DNA of 64,000 nt from Mastigias papua (taxonomy: Eukaryota > Cnidaria > Scyphozoa > Rhizostomeae > Mastigiidae): contig OZ025271.1 of the NCBI GenBank assembly GCA_964019165.1, positions 10,053,775 through 10,117,774 of the forward strand. Direction: 5' to 3'. The notes below the pieces were generated by a model. The model was not told the origin of the DNA. It worked only from the letters and a program-made list of their open reading frames with translations, and made no database searches. The translations under genes and the position numbers were made by a program. The number at the start of each line of letters is the position of its first letter. Within the stretch, counting starts at the first letter, position 1. Positions 1-12,300 of the stretch are shown here, piece by piece.

Positions 1-352
1 TAGTATAGGTTACAAATTCATAGATTTGCTTTAATTATTTAAGGCCTATTTCCATTAGAGCTTTCCCGTTCGTGCAGGCGTAGCGTCAAAACTCTGAGCG
101 TACGTAGTTACATGATATTGCGTGGACTATGTGCGCTAGAAGGTTGAGAAGCTCAACTTCCTGGTGCTCAAAGCGCATGCAGAATCAACACCAGTTGCTT
201 TTAAGTACGCATGCTCAGATCTGGGTGCTACACAAGCGCACACGAAAGAACCCTAATGGAAATCGGCCATTAATGATCTTACTAATATTGAATTCGGCTT
301 CGTGTGCCTTACAACCAATCAAATAAAAGAACATCATAAATATAATATCACA
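1..352. other. no gene seen at window start
   Basis: No supported gene. The only open frame (129-326, plus) has no recognisable domain. The stretch may be the 5' flank or 5' UTR of the LINE that becomes recognisable from about 353. Confidence 0.4.
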
Positions 353-1177
353 TGACAGTGTACTTGGGTGAAACTCAAAAGGTGATGATTGCCAGTGCTG
401 AGAAAGATGAATTTGAGACTCCCATGTGTATCAGCAATTCAAACAACTCCATAACAGAAGACCATAATAAGACCATGAAGAACAAAAAGCAACGGAAAGA
501 TCAGTAAAAAGAACGACAGCAGCCGTAAGATCAATTACACAAATCAGAAACAAACTAACTTGGGGAATAGTAGACAAAAACATGCAGAAAACGGAGTACA
601 GTGTGAACAATCTGCCAATGCTCAGCCTAGCTGCATTGTTGAAGACAGGCCAGAGAGTAATACACTAACAAGAGCAAATTATAACAGCAAAAAGAGAATC
701 TGTCTTATTGGTGATTCTATTATAAATGGAATTCAGGAAAAGGGGCTTTCATCGAGGCATAACACCCGAATTCGAAGATGCCCTAGTGACACAACTAAAG
801 ATCTGGTTGACCATATAAAACCAATTGCCAGGAAGCGGCCTGATCTTGTCCTTATCCACTTTGGAACTAACGACATAACGAAGTCAGTAAACACCGAGGA
901 GTACATGCAAAAAGTCATCGATTACCTGCACAAAGAATCCCCGAATACCGATAGTGTCGTAACTCTTTGTACCAGGAAGTTTGACCAACCCAGCCATGAC
1001 AAGAAAATAGCAGGATGCAACAATGTTTTGAAGGGTATATGCGCAAGAAACAATTTGCAGTATATTGACAACAGCAGCATAGATGAATCTTGCCTGGGAA
1101 TCAAGAAACTTCATCTTAACAGAAAGGGTAAGTCATACTTGGCGAATAATCTCAAGCACTTCATACATGATATCTGA
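353..1177 (+). pseudogene. LINE ORF1 with SGNH/GDSL esterase-like domain
   Basis: A first piece starts at an ATG near 353 and changes frame around 480-500. The main frame then runs to a stop at 1177. Its second half carries SGNH hydrolase blocks: a GDS block with the nucleophile serine (CLIGDSII), a GTND block near the middle (IHFGTNDI) and a final histidine block (LHLNRKGKSYLANN). The usual aspartate three residues before that histidine is absent (KKLH), so the catalytic triad may be incomplete. Esterase domains of this kind occur in ORF1 proteins of CR1/L2-type LINEs, where they are thought to help bind RNP or membrane components. The open frame begins at a TTG, not an ATG, which supports a frameshifted remnant. 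Confidence 0.78.
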
Positions 1178-1189
1178 CTAACTGACAAT

Positions 1190-1940
1190 TTGATAAACAC
1201 ATGTGAAGAAAATCTTAAAAATATTTCGCAATCTCCTCAAAACAAATTTGGCTTTCGAAAAGGAATAAAGGTTGCATCACTAAATGTTAATAGTTTAATC
1301 CCTCACATAGATGAAATTGAGGCTATTATGAATGAGCATGGTATACCCTTCCTTGCCCTCAACGAAACTAAAATCTGCAGCGATATCTTAAATGAAAACT
1401 TGGAAATTAATGGGTACAAACTATGAAGAAAAGATAGAAACCGCTATGGTGGAGGGTTAGCCTTCTATTGCAAGGATACGCTAAGATATAACATTAGACA
1501 AGACGTTCCAGTATCAGACTTAGAAATTTTATGCGCTGAAATCACTACTCCTAATTCTAAACCTTATATTATTCTCGTATGGTATAGGCCCCCGAGAGAA
1601 AATACTGACACCTTCGATAAACTTGAAAATGTGCTGCTTTTTTTCGGAAAATGAGGGCAGGGAAGTTATCTTACTTGGAGACACAAATTGTAATCTATAT
1701 GTTGAAGATAATGCTACTTATGCTAAAAGAATTAAGGACCTTTATGCAGCGTATGATTTAAAGCAGCTAATAAATGAGCCTACTATGTTACATTCATACA
1801 TTCATCTACGTTGATTGACCACATTGCAGTTAGTAATAACTGTAATATCAAAGAGTTTGGTGTAGTATAAATTTCACTGAGTGATCATTACCTTGTATTT
1901 GCCATCAGAAAATTTCAATGTGGTTTCAAACGCCAACGAA
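1190..1940 (+). pseudogene. LINE AP-endonuclease domain, frameshifted
   Basis: The start of an APE-type endonuclease is visible (KVASLNVNSL, then FLALNETKI, the metal-binding glutamate block). After a TGA near 1426 the frame continues with a WYRPP block (about 1580-1595) and, in another frame, the ILLGDTNCN block (about 1670-1690). The final SDHYLV histidine block is near 1880-1900, behind further stops. These are the APE motifs in the correct order. The domain would nick the target DNA for priming of reverse transcription. At least two frameshifts and three stops inactivate it. Confidence 0.82.
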
Positions 1941-1960
1941 AGTTAATTCGGACGAGGCGA

Positions 1961-4359
1961 ATGAAAAATTTCAATGAAGAGGCATTCTTGTTAGACATGA
2001 GGTCTTTTGCTTGGCAGTTCTTACTAAAATCTTCATCAGACATTGGTGAAATTGTACATAACTTTACAAGTGTGCTTTCTGCCATTATACAAAAGCATGC
2101 ACCAATGGTTGACAAGCGTGTCTCTGATAAATATTCCCCTTGGATGTCCTCTGATATCAAACGTGTTTTCAAAGCGAGAGACAAAATCAAAATCGCTGCT
2201 GGTAAAAATAAATCTGAGTTCTTAATGTCGGCATACCGACAGTTAAGGAACAAAGCGACTAAAATGAATAAGGAAGCTAAGAGAGCATATTTCATGAATA
2301 AAGTCCACGCCTCTGAAGGAAATCTTAAAGAAACTTGGAAAACGATCAATAAACTTGTTAACAAAAGGTCAAAAAATACAAACATATCATCTCTAAATGT
2401 TGATGGTAACTCAGTCACTGATCCTATTGGTATTGCTAACTCAATGAATCAATTCTTTTGTAATGTCGGTGATGAACTATCTAAAGATATCCCCGATACA
2501 GAAAACAGCCTCCTAATGGACGAGCATACCATAAATCCCTCTAATGCCACTTTTATTTTTGCACCAGTGGTATCTGAATAGGTAGCCCTATCGATGAATA
2601 AGATTAAGGCCTCCCATGGTTATGGTCTTGATGAAATCTCCAATTTCTTCCTTAAGATTGCAATGCCCGTCCTGGTGGAACCCCTGAGTCAGCTTTTCAA
2701 TTTATCATTGTCGGCTGGAGTTTTTCCCGATCAATGGACAATTGCCAGGATTGCTCCTATTTACAAGGGAGGACACAGTGACATCAGATCAAATTATCGT
2801 CCAATTTCTGTTTTACCAGTAAACTCAAAACTTTTCGAAAATCTTGTAAATGACCAGTATTACAACTTTCTGATATCAAATCATCTCCTGTACTCCCATC
2901 AGTCTAGCTTTCGACGGCTACACTCAGTACTGACCTGCCTACTCAAATGTACAAATGACTGGTATCTGAATACCGAGAATGGCAAATATACCTCGGTAAC
3001 ATTTATCGACTTACAAAAAGCTTTTGATATGGTAAATCACGAAATTTTGGTTAAAAAGCTGCAAATCTATAGAATCAGGGGCAAAGAGCTGCTCTGGTTT
3101 AAATCATACCATACTAATAGGAAACAGTGCTGTAAGGTGAATGGAAAGCTTTCTGATCTTGGAGAAGTGACTTGTAGAGTTCCCCAGGGATCATGCCTAG
3201 GTCCTCTACTTTTTATTATCTATATAAATGATCTTCCATTGTCCATTAAGCACTTACAAGTTAACATGTATGCAGATGACACAAGTCTGTCGTTCTCCTC
3301 TAAAAATATTCTCACCATCAACGAACGGGTTAATTAGGACCTGAAATGTCTAAAAATCTGGCTTGCAGGAAATAAGTTGTCAATAAATGTTGCAAAGACA
3401 AATAGCCTTGTGATTGGAAGTAGGAAAAAACTTAAGGATATCCAATGCCCACTAACAATAAAACCATCATTTGCGATAAGTAGCGAGGAAACCTCGATTA
3501 TAGAACATACTAAATACTTAGGAGTTCAAGTGGATCAATACATGAACTGGGAAAATCATATAAATCATGTGATAAAAATGATTTCAAGGGTATTAGGTAT
3601 GATTCGACACGCAAAAAATTTTCTCCCTCTAACCATCCTGCAGACCATGTAAAAAAGTATAGTTGAGCAATATCTTAGATACTGCTCCCCTGTCTGGGGT
3701 TCCTGTGGCGTCACTGCCTTAAGCTAGGCGCACACGAGAGCAAAATGCTCCAGCAAAGTGTCATTCGTGGCAAAATGCTTCAGTTCGGCGCACACAAGAA
3801 GCAAAGTGACACGAATGACAAAAATTATCAAACATGTTTGATATCCTGATATTGGTCGAGAGCGATCAGAATCCTGTAAAAGTTTCACCGCACACGGGAG
3901 CAAAATGCTTAAGCAAAGTGCCACGAATGACACTTTGCTGAAGCATTTTGCTCTCGTGTGCGCCTAGCTTTAGGCAAGCTTCAGACGCTCCAGAATCGCG
4001 CAGCTAGAATCGTGACAGACAGCTCATACAAAACTTCAGCGTCTCCTATCATCGAGAAACTGGGATGGCCAACAGTGAATGACCTTATAGAAACAGAAAC
4101 ACTTAAAATGGTCTACAAATCAAGAAATCAACTAGCTCCCGAATATCTGAATAGCATGTTTATAAAATTATCCGAATTTAGACATAGACAGCTTCGCGAT
4201 AGTGATACCGATCTTTATGTCCCTGTACTAAAATCGGCATGTGGCCAAAAACATATCTCCTATAGAGGAGCAAAGCTCTGGAATAGCCAACAAACTGAAG
4301 TGAAGAAAGCCAAATCTCTTACCCAATTCGTGAAATCATTGAAAAATCACCGACCTTAA
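1961..4359 (+). pseudogene. LINE linker, reverse transcriptase and C-terminal domain
   Basis: The linker frame (1961-2581) has the basic helical segment between endonuclease and RT (WMSSDIKRVFKARDK, then KETWKTINKLVNK). After a TAG the RT frame (2594-3337) shows the early motif GYGLDEISNFFLKI, WTIARIAPIYKGG with NYRPISVLPV, the motif A block FIDLQKAFD, RVPQGSCLGPLLF, and the catalytic YADD box (MYADDTSL). Motif order and spacing fit a non-LTR RT. A TAG near 3337 and another stop near 3652 follow. The C-terminal piece resumes after the MITE (3973-4359) with LQNRAARIVTDSSY and KLWNSQQ, both typical of this LINE group. Five or more lesions make the copy inactive. Confidence 0.86.
3719..3972. mobile_element. 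Harbinger-type MITE in the LINE
   Basis: A 248-bp insertion has near-perfect terminal inverted repeats. The left end begins AGCTAGGCGCACACGAGAGC and the right end is its reverse complement, for about 27 bp. It is flanked by TTA on both sides (3719-3721 and 3970-3972), the 3-bp target duplication typical of PIF/Harbinger elements. Related subterminal copies of the GCGCACAC...GCAAA unit recur inside in both orientations. A palindromic core TCAAACATGTTTGAT lies near 3830-3845. There is no coding capacity, so it depended on a transposase made elsewhere. Confidence 0.85.
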
Positions 4360-4557
4360 TTATCTCCGGACTCGTATTTTTTACTCGTTACTTATGTTTA
4401 TATTATATTATAGTAGATTCTTTTTAACATATTGTAAACAAGTACTTATTAATATTATTTTTTCTTTTTTTTAACAGGGCAGTTTGAAAATCAAATATAT
4501 TGAAATTTGAAACTTACCCTGTGTAAGAAATTGTAAATGAATTGAAAATGAAATGAA

Positions 4558-5392
4558 ACCGTGCGCTGTGATAAAATTAATACACATATTTTGTAATTTT
4601 ATGCCCTTCAGTCAATCTGCTACAAAGTCTGCAATTTCTGTATATGATGCAACTCGATAATATATTTTATAAGAACATTTTCTACCTCAATGTTCTTCAC
4701 ACAGAAAAAATTTAGCAGATTTTTACATTTTTGTATTGCATATTTTACATTCATATTCTATATTATCAGATTGTTTAGATTTACATATATTACATATTTA
4801 ATTTTTTTGCATAGTTTTATTACCACAATTTTTACACAGCTGAATTATTTTGTTACCTATATGTTTCTTTACAATAATCATTATTATTAGTTTATCTATT
4901 ACTAATTCAGTAGTAGCATCTTTTAGCAGCTTACAATTAGTCATTATCAACTAATAATATATTTCAGTAAACATAAATTATGTTTTAAGCCAAACAAATT
5001 ATGTAGAGTTTAATCAATCTAGATTTATTTTGTAAGTGAATATTGGGAGTGTAGCAAAAAAGGACACAAATTAGACTACAAAAAAAGTTATAAATTTTTA
5101 CAAAAAACCTAAATAGATTAAAAAGAATTCCCTAGATGGAAAAATGATCAAATGAAAAAGTACCTAGAATCAATTCTAATGAGTAAGAGAAGTTTAAATA
5201 AGAGTGCCTCTTAACTATACGTTTTACACCTACTAGGAGTCATTCAAATTACAACATAAGTAGAACGATAAGGATTCTAATACTTCATCTGGTTCTGACG
5301 AATCAGAAGCAGATTGCAATTGATCTGAAGATCTCAAATTAAAATTTCCTGGAAAATTCTTCCGTTCGGATTCCATTATACCAATAATAAAT
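4558..5392. other. AT-rich stretch without a gene
   Basis: Strongly AT-rich sequence with long T and A runs. The single open frame here (4690-4890) is low-complexity and hydrophobic only because of its base composition. I see no exon signals or inverted repeats. Confidence 0.5.
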
Positions 5393-7445
5393 ATGCCATC
5401 TATGCCGCCCCCAGCCCATGCAGCCACAACGGTCACTCTGCTTGTATCGATCATCAACGATCTAACAAACAATGCTAACTTGGCTAACGAGATGCTGGCT
5501 AAAGAAGGACAATTGGTGCTGGAATTATTCAACGAAAATATTGAACTTAAACTAAGAACCAAGAGCTTTGAGGCAGCCACAAGGCCTAATCCACGTCAAA
5601 CTCAGACAATATCATCAAAACCTCCCTTGAGTACAGTATTAGAAGAATCCTATAGGAAGAACGACCGAATGCCTCCCCTGGGAGAAATCGATAAAGAAAA
5701 GCAAGCGAACACCAAGGAAACAAACAAAATATTGAAGTTAAAAATTCTCAATGTAAATAACGATCAAGTTACAACAAAAGACTACGCCAGAACTAACAAG
5801 AATTGGAAAAGAAGAAATACAAACATAAAGCAAACGAAGGAAACCAAGAGAAGAAAAGTTCTTATTATGGGAGACTCTGAGCTTAGGAAATTTAATGGCA
5901 TGAATTGTCCGGAGATTTGAAATGCCGCCCAAAGCACAGATTGTATTCTCAAGTATTCTCAAAAGAAGCGACGATTTGGAGTTGAATGCCAAAGTGATTA
6001 AAACTAATCAACTACTAAAAGAAAAACTTCTTCTTTGTTGACAAAAATTCAGTAACTATGACAATATTAGGTTATGAACTATTTCATTTGATGGTCTACA
6101 TATTAACGAGGTGGGTGTTAAATTGCTGGCATCAAATTACATTAAGTGCTTAAGATATTGCTAGGGACTTCTGGGAAATGCTGATTACTCCGTTGATATA
6201 AGGAGAAAGAGCACAAAAAGTGTAACAATATCACAGCTGAACAAAGTGTCACTTAGGAAACACAAGGTAGAAATAGCTAAGTTACTGCATGGTTATCAAG
6301 TAGATATTCGTGACCTTAATGAACCCAGATTTCCAATAGTTCGCCCATAAGGAAACAAATTAAGAGAAAATCTCACAGCATAGAAAGTATAACTGGGAAG
6401 CCTTTCTTCTTGGCCTGAAAGGCGTTGATTAGGAAATGGCTATATCCACCACAAGAGATGATCCTAATACAATGGCAAACAAATTCTGCGATCTTTTTCA
6501 CTCGATCTTAGATGCGCATGCACCGCTAAAAATATGAAAAATCAGAGTGAGACATGTGCCTTCACGGTGGATAACTCCCTATGCCAGAAATATGATACAC
6601 GAAAGAGACCGGATTAAGAAACGAGCTGAAAAAGATCGCTCATTATGGCCTCAATACAAACACTTAAGATAGAAGGTGACCAATGAACTCCGAAAAGCTG
6701 TCTAAGGGTATGTCTGTAATTTGATTGATGAAAATTCAAATAATCCCAAGGAGATGTGGAGAACGATTAACAAAGTTTTAAGCAAAAGCCAGTGTTATAC
6801 GACTCCCATCTCTATTATGTATAAGGATCAACTAACAGAAAAACAGAAGGGAATTGCGTTAGTATTTAATACACATTTCGCGCGGATAGGCCCTAAACTT
6901 TCGGGAAAAACTTGCAACCAAACAATCAGATAACCCACTAAAATACTTTCTTGGTGAAGATAATTCCGCAGAGCTAATGAAGATAATGTAATGGATTTCA
7001 GTACATTTAAGATACAATTGTGAACTATGGGGGCAATTATCAAACAAAGCTCGATCATCTTCAGCATTTACAAAAGAGAGCACACACGCTAATAGAAGGC
7101 TCAAAATTAAAGGACTGGTCGAGCTGCAATTGGTTGTCGGTGTCAAATTTGATAAATCTTGACAGGAAAGTTATGATCTTCAAAATAACAAATGGTCTCA
7201 ACCCAGATGATTTAAAAGGAAGACTAGTTACCAGATTCCAAATATCTACTTATTTATCAAGAAATAGCTTGCACCTAAACACACCAAGACAAAATCTAGA
7301 ATTCTCCAAAAGGAGGTTTTTCTATTTTGGTGCTCAGAAGTGGAATTAAATCCCATTGCAATTAAGAATGAGCTCCACGATAATCACGATTACCACGATT
7401 ACCACATTCAAAAAAGTTAAATGAATTCCTGCATAGTAGCCATCC
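5393..7445 (+). mobile_element. second decayed CR1/L2-like LINE, RT core missing
   Basis: A plus-strand frame at 5393-5920 gives an ORF1-like protein: Ala/Pro-rich start, a predicted helical segment (LANEMLAKEGQLVLELFNEN), a Lys-rich tail, then the start of an SGNH domain (VLIMGDSELRKF) that is cut by a stop. Further on, with many stops, comes the LINE linker (ITPYARNMIHERDRIKKRAE near 6570-6630; EMWRTINKVLSKS near 6750-6790). From 7020 the C-terminal domain appears (LDHLQHLQKRAHTLIEGS; YFGAQKWN) and runs to FKKVK near 7420. The RT domain expected between about 6940 and 7010 is absent, so the copy underwent an internal deletion. It is older than the copy at 0.35-4.56 kb, judged by stop density. 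Confidence 0.78.
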
Positions 7446-7449
7446 TTTC

Positions 7450-8957
7450 CTTGCATCCTGATCTTGGAGCGTCTTTGACAGAAGCAATTGGACAATACGG
7501 GTTCTCAGTAGTTCCCGTTCATTGTTCCCTTCAGATTGAATGCTTCTTTGACAGAGCGATAAAAGCTCATTTATGAAGATAGTCAAAGAATTACCAACAC
7601 AAGATATATCTGGCGTTGATATGGATACCTTGGAATCAGCTAGAACAAATTCGACTCAAATGCACGTATGTATTATTGATGGGATGGCTGTTGTACAAAG
7701 CATTAACAAAGGAGCGTCAATGGTAATATGTCTGGACTTTGCCAACTCTTCTGGACTTCTACTGCTGTTCAAGCCATAGAACGAATGCTGCAGGGTTATA
7801 CTGAAGGGAGAGTGATTTTCGATCGCTACATCAGCAATCCTTTGAAATCGCAAACAAGAGCAAAGCTTAATGTGAACATAGAGTCCGTCAAGTTTAATAT
7901 ATATGACAAGACTAATATCAAAATGGTTCCTCTAAAGACATCCCTATCACATAGAAACCAAATCACAGTTAACGGAGTATCTAGGCAACGCCCTCTTGCA
8001 AAAATATAGACTGAGAGGTACAAATTTAATAGCTGTATATGGAACTTCATATTATGCAAGCAAGAAAACTTGTACGCTTTTGAAGTGTCTAGAGAAGACC
8101 ATGAAGAAGCAGACACATTAATTTCTTCGCATGCTTGGATGCAGTAAGCACACGTGATTTGATTTGTAACATCACCGTCTATTCTCCAGATACAGACGTT
8201 TTTATTTTACTTCTTCAGTTATTTGCAAGAAACAGCATCACCGGAGAGTTGATTTTATAAATTGGCAAAGGCAAGTTTGAAAGGAAAATAAGCATTAATG
8301 AGGGCTGCAAATATATTGGAACCAACAAAGGAATGCGTCTCATGGGATTCCGTATGCTTTCTGGGGCTAAATGGGGAGTCAAATTCTTCTGAATTTCAAA
8401 GACAAGTTAATCAAATCTTACTTTGCTTTGCAACTGAACAGTGAAATAATTGAAGTATTTTAGCAACTTGGAGAAAGAGATTTTAACTTGGAAAGAAGTC
8501 AGAAGGTGCTCGAGAGTTCTGTGTGTTTCGTGTATTCAGCCAATACAAATCAGATATCCTTACTGAATTGAGATGGGAATGGTTCAGCAGAATAAATTCA
8601 GAAAGTGACAAACTCCCACTAACAAAGACTACCTTTTTCCCTACTTGAAAAGAGTAAATTATATAGCCAATGTACATAAGGGATACTGACATGCCAAACA
8701 CCAGTTTCCTCCACTTTCACATAAAGACTGGCGTGAAACGGAAAGTTGTTTTGCACCTGTTCAATGTACCAAGCTTTCTGCGCCAACAAGCTGTAAAGTG
8801 TGGTTGCCAAAGATAATGCATCAAAACAAGGTGTTCATGCAGTAAAACTGGTATAAATTTCACGCTATTATACAAATGCGCTGAATGTGAAAATAGAAAA
8901 GACTATGATATTTCTGAAATGACCGATGTAGACGAAGAGGAATTAAATGAAATTTGA
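7450..8957 (+). pseudogene. degenerate copy of an unnamed invertebrate protein family
   Basis: Plus-strand frames interrupted by stops keep a recognisable string of conserved blocks: HVCIIDGMAVVQSI, EGRVIFDRYISNPLKSQTR, DHEEADTLISSHA, YSPDTDVFILLLQLF, GKGKFERKISI, and a cysteine-rich end (KCGCQR, TRCSC, YKCAECENR) followed by an acidic tail. From memory, similar multi-copy uncharacterised proteins with a Cys-rich C-terminus occur in cnidarian and other invertebrate genomes; I cannot name the family. The acidic residues in FDRY, EEAD and SPDTD recall the spacing in PIN/FEN-like nucleases, which is only an inference. At least six stops and two frameshifts show it is dead. It directly follows the LINE remnant. 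Confidence 0.55.
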
Positions 8958-9279
8958 ATGAATTTTTATTCTTTGTCTTTTTTCCTAGGTTTTATACTTT
9001 TTGGACAGTTTAATACCATCCATGCCCTTTATTGAGGTGGCAGAACTGATGAGCCAGAGCCTTAACAGTCTCATTGAAACCATTCCAGGAGCAATATGGT
9101 ACGCACGTCTCTGTAAGAATGGCGTTTTCAGCAAATACAATTTGCTCCTCCACAGAAGCTCTTGTTTACTTATATTTTTTCTGGTCCCTTAAAATTACCT
9201 CTAAACTGGGTGAAAAAATGGCACCCACCTTAATCTCATAAAGAAATCCTCAAAAAAGTGGTTCATGCAGAAAAGGTAT

Positions 9280-9281
<2 letters not shown>

Positions 9282-9351
<70 letters not shown>

Positions 9352-9360
9352 CATATATAT
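9282..9360. repeat. (AT)n microsatellite
   Basis: A nearly perfect AT dinucleotide run of about 65 bases continues into ATAC/ATATAC units. Such a run can extrude as a cruciform and often varies in length. Confidence 0.97.
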
Positions 9361-12300
9361 ACATACACTTCTCAGTCCCAAGATTTCTCCCATTGTGATC
9401 TCATTATGAACAAAGACATGTCGGAATTTATGGTTATTTCATAAATTATTTGATAACTGAGCCAATATGCCATGTCATAATTCTAACTTTCATTTTCATA
9501 TTAAAATTTCAAAGGCAGAGGAGATGTAACAAGAGTCCATGCAATAGCAAATTATCCCATTTGAGGAATCACACCTTACAGGGGGGCAAATGTAAAATGG
9601 GGATCAAATTTTCTCTGTAAGACATGTCTCTTCATAAACACTTCATAAACCCATATTTCTCTTTCTAAGTATAAACTATGATAAATGGTTTAATCTAGAT
9701 GCAAATAATCTATAGCATATACCGTAATGATTCAATTAATAATGACTGATCCTTAACCACTCTTATAACATAGAGAGGACCAGGCTTGTCTGTTAATTCT
9801 AATTGCCCCTAACCTATCTAGTATAAGTCCTGTAACCTAATGGTCTATAGAACTCATAACATCGTCAACTGATTGAATAACTATCATTTATCATTGAAAG
9901 ATAGATCCATAGCATTTAGACCAGCAATTCTCAAAGTCAAATTCACTCAAGTGATAAACCCCCGTATACCTAACGAATTCGACATTATTCCTGTAAACAT
10001 AACCTAATGTGATCGATATCTTCTGGTATGAATTACACTGATAGATGCATACCATTTAGACCAGCAATTCTCAAAGTCAAATTCACTCTTCTCAAAGACT
10101 TTATTTTTTTTCATGTTGTTTCTCAACTCAACTCAAAGCTCTGTACCAAAAAGTATACACTTCAGCGGAGCAATTTCTACATCATTATTATCATTATGAT
10201 AGTTAGAAACTATTCAAATTAACCAAATAAACCATGTCCTGTTGCCTTTTAGTACCCTACCACACCCATGTCTGGGTGTGGATTATCATTTGAGACAAAA
10301 ACTTTCGAGTGTGCAGTTGGAGAACTCTGCAGTATAGTTGTAGACTATATCTTGCCCACAAACACTCCTCCACAGCATTCGCTGTCCAATGGCACAAAAA
10401 TTCAAGTCATTTAGAAATAGCATATGCATAAATACACATAATTTCTTCAAAATTAGTTTATGTCAGCTAATTGACTCGATTTCATAACATATCAATTCAA
10501 AATACACTTCCAAATTGCTTACATCATCTAGCTCGAGCACAGCCAACCCCCGGCCGAGTAGGGTCTTCCCCTCAAGCATGTTATTAATGGACAGTTGATT
10601 CGAACGATTTGAAAACAAATCAAATTGACGGAAAAATCGTACTTCAATTGCCCTACACGACCATATTGTAAAATATTATATATTATTTATAAAGCAGCTT
10701 TTCAATCTATGGGCTACCCCCAACATACTTGCGAGCCGGTATTGCAATGAAGAAGTTAATAAAACCATGGCTCCTCCATCCTGGACCAGCCTGTTAATCA
10801 ACAAGCCAAGCATCTTAGATTCGGTTCTTAGGCTAAAAGGGTTTCCAGTCCATGGTATAGCCCACAGAACGACAACACCATGATGCCTTCGTATCGCCAA
10901 AGATAACAAAGCCTTACATACACTCCGTTTTCCAGCATCATTTTCTAGTATCAATCGATTAACATCATGAAAAACAAATACCCAGTTAAGACTAGCATCA
11001 CACAACCTACATGGCCATGACATTGATATAGTTTTAATTGCAATCAAATGTGTACAAACCTCTCAAACGTCTTCACAACAAAGACAGTTAGTAAACATGA
11101 AATGCGAAAACACGGAAGCAAAAGAGCGTAACAGGCAAAACAAAACCACCCAACCTAATAAGACGTGATTGTGTAATACAAATCTACACAAAAGGGGGAG
11201 ACATCAACTTAAATGGATCGATCTCCTTATATGGTAGATAACTTTCCTTAAAAGTCCATACTCCTAGAAAATGAATTAATTTCTTTCAAACTGTTCTTTA
11301 TGCTATTAAACTGCCTGTTCAATAGACAGATCCAAGCGGAACAAGCAATTTCATGCTGAATTTCATACTGCTTGCAATTTCATTACTTATGATAATCATT
11401 GGTTGAGCACTTGAAATACAAAAGCGATGGTTGCAAGTTAAAATGCTGCTGTGAAGATGTATTTCCAAGCACATTAGCCATCAGTACTTTCTGAAATCTA
11501 TTCAAATTTCTTTATTATAGTCAAAGGCTCCTTGGTAGCGACCTGTGAAGCCAACTTCCCTTCTGTCTACTCAATGTCATATAGTACAAGGCATAAGTTA
11601 TGCTATTTTTCAATTCCCTTAAACTTGTTTATTATCAATAATTTGCTGTAAAAACCTATGTTAGAAAAATGTTGTTGAAGCTACTCATTCGACCAAACTC
11701 TTATTTACTCTGGAGAGGGGGTCAAATACAACCTTTTATTGGAGGGGGTTTGTTTTGATTATGTGAAAGGCTCAATAAGGAATGGGGGTCTCCAAAAATA
11801 AAGCTTGATTGAATAGTATGGCACCCAGGCAAACCTAGGAAAGATCTGAAATGAAAAGTCAACGAGACATGGCATACTATATAGTAGAAAATGTATGGGG
11901 ACTCGAGCCCCAGCCCCTAAGTGGCACCAAACTTGTTCAGTAACTAGGATCAGATGCATAAATTACTTTGGGGAGTCTACATCACCCACACTGATTGATT
12001 TACAACACTGATTACGATCCCCATTCTGGTATGAAAGATCTGTGTATTATCCTATAATATCTTCAATAACTCCATGTACATCGTTACCAAATTCAAGTCT
12101 AACATTATGATGACTAAAAGCAGAAATTATGTAGAAAAAAGTAATCAAGCGAATATGCTCGTTAACCCTTTAGGGATGTGACATATATCATGTCTGTTTA
12201 TAACGATGAAGGAAATCTAAACTTTATTTGAAAAGGAACCGCTTTATATATTGAACATACATGTAAAGGATTTTTACTAATTATTCTGGGATTTCTATTG

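Larger units (their letters stand above)
353..4557 (+). mobile_element. decayed CR1/L2-like LINE retrotransposon
   Basis: In order on the plus strand there are an ORF1-like region with an SGNH hydrolase domain, an AP endonuclease, a linker, a reverse transcriptase and a C-terminal domain. The element ends in a short A-rich tail of TGAAATGAAA-type units near 4530-4557. This order, with an esterase-like ORF1 and an oligonucleotide-repeat tail instead of long poly-A, is what is known of CR1/L2-type elements. Stops and frameshifts break every part, for example stops near 1426 and 2580 and a frame change near 1640, so the copy cannot move by itself. A MITE sits inside at 3719-3972. The assignment to a non-LTR element is secure; the exact clade is inferred. 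Confidence 0.87.

Noticed and set aside
10676..11047. 123-codon minus-strand open frame
   Set aside because: No domain, no splice or promoter context and no similarity to anything I recognise. A frame of this length can occur by chance in a 64-kb window.
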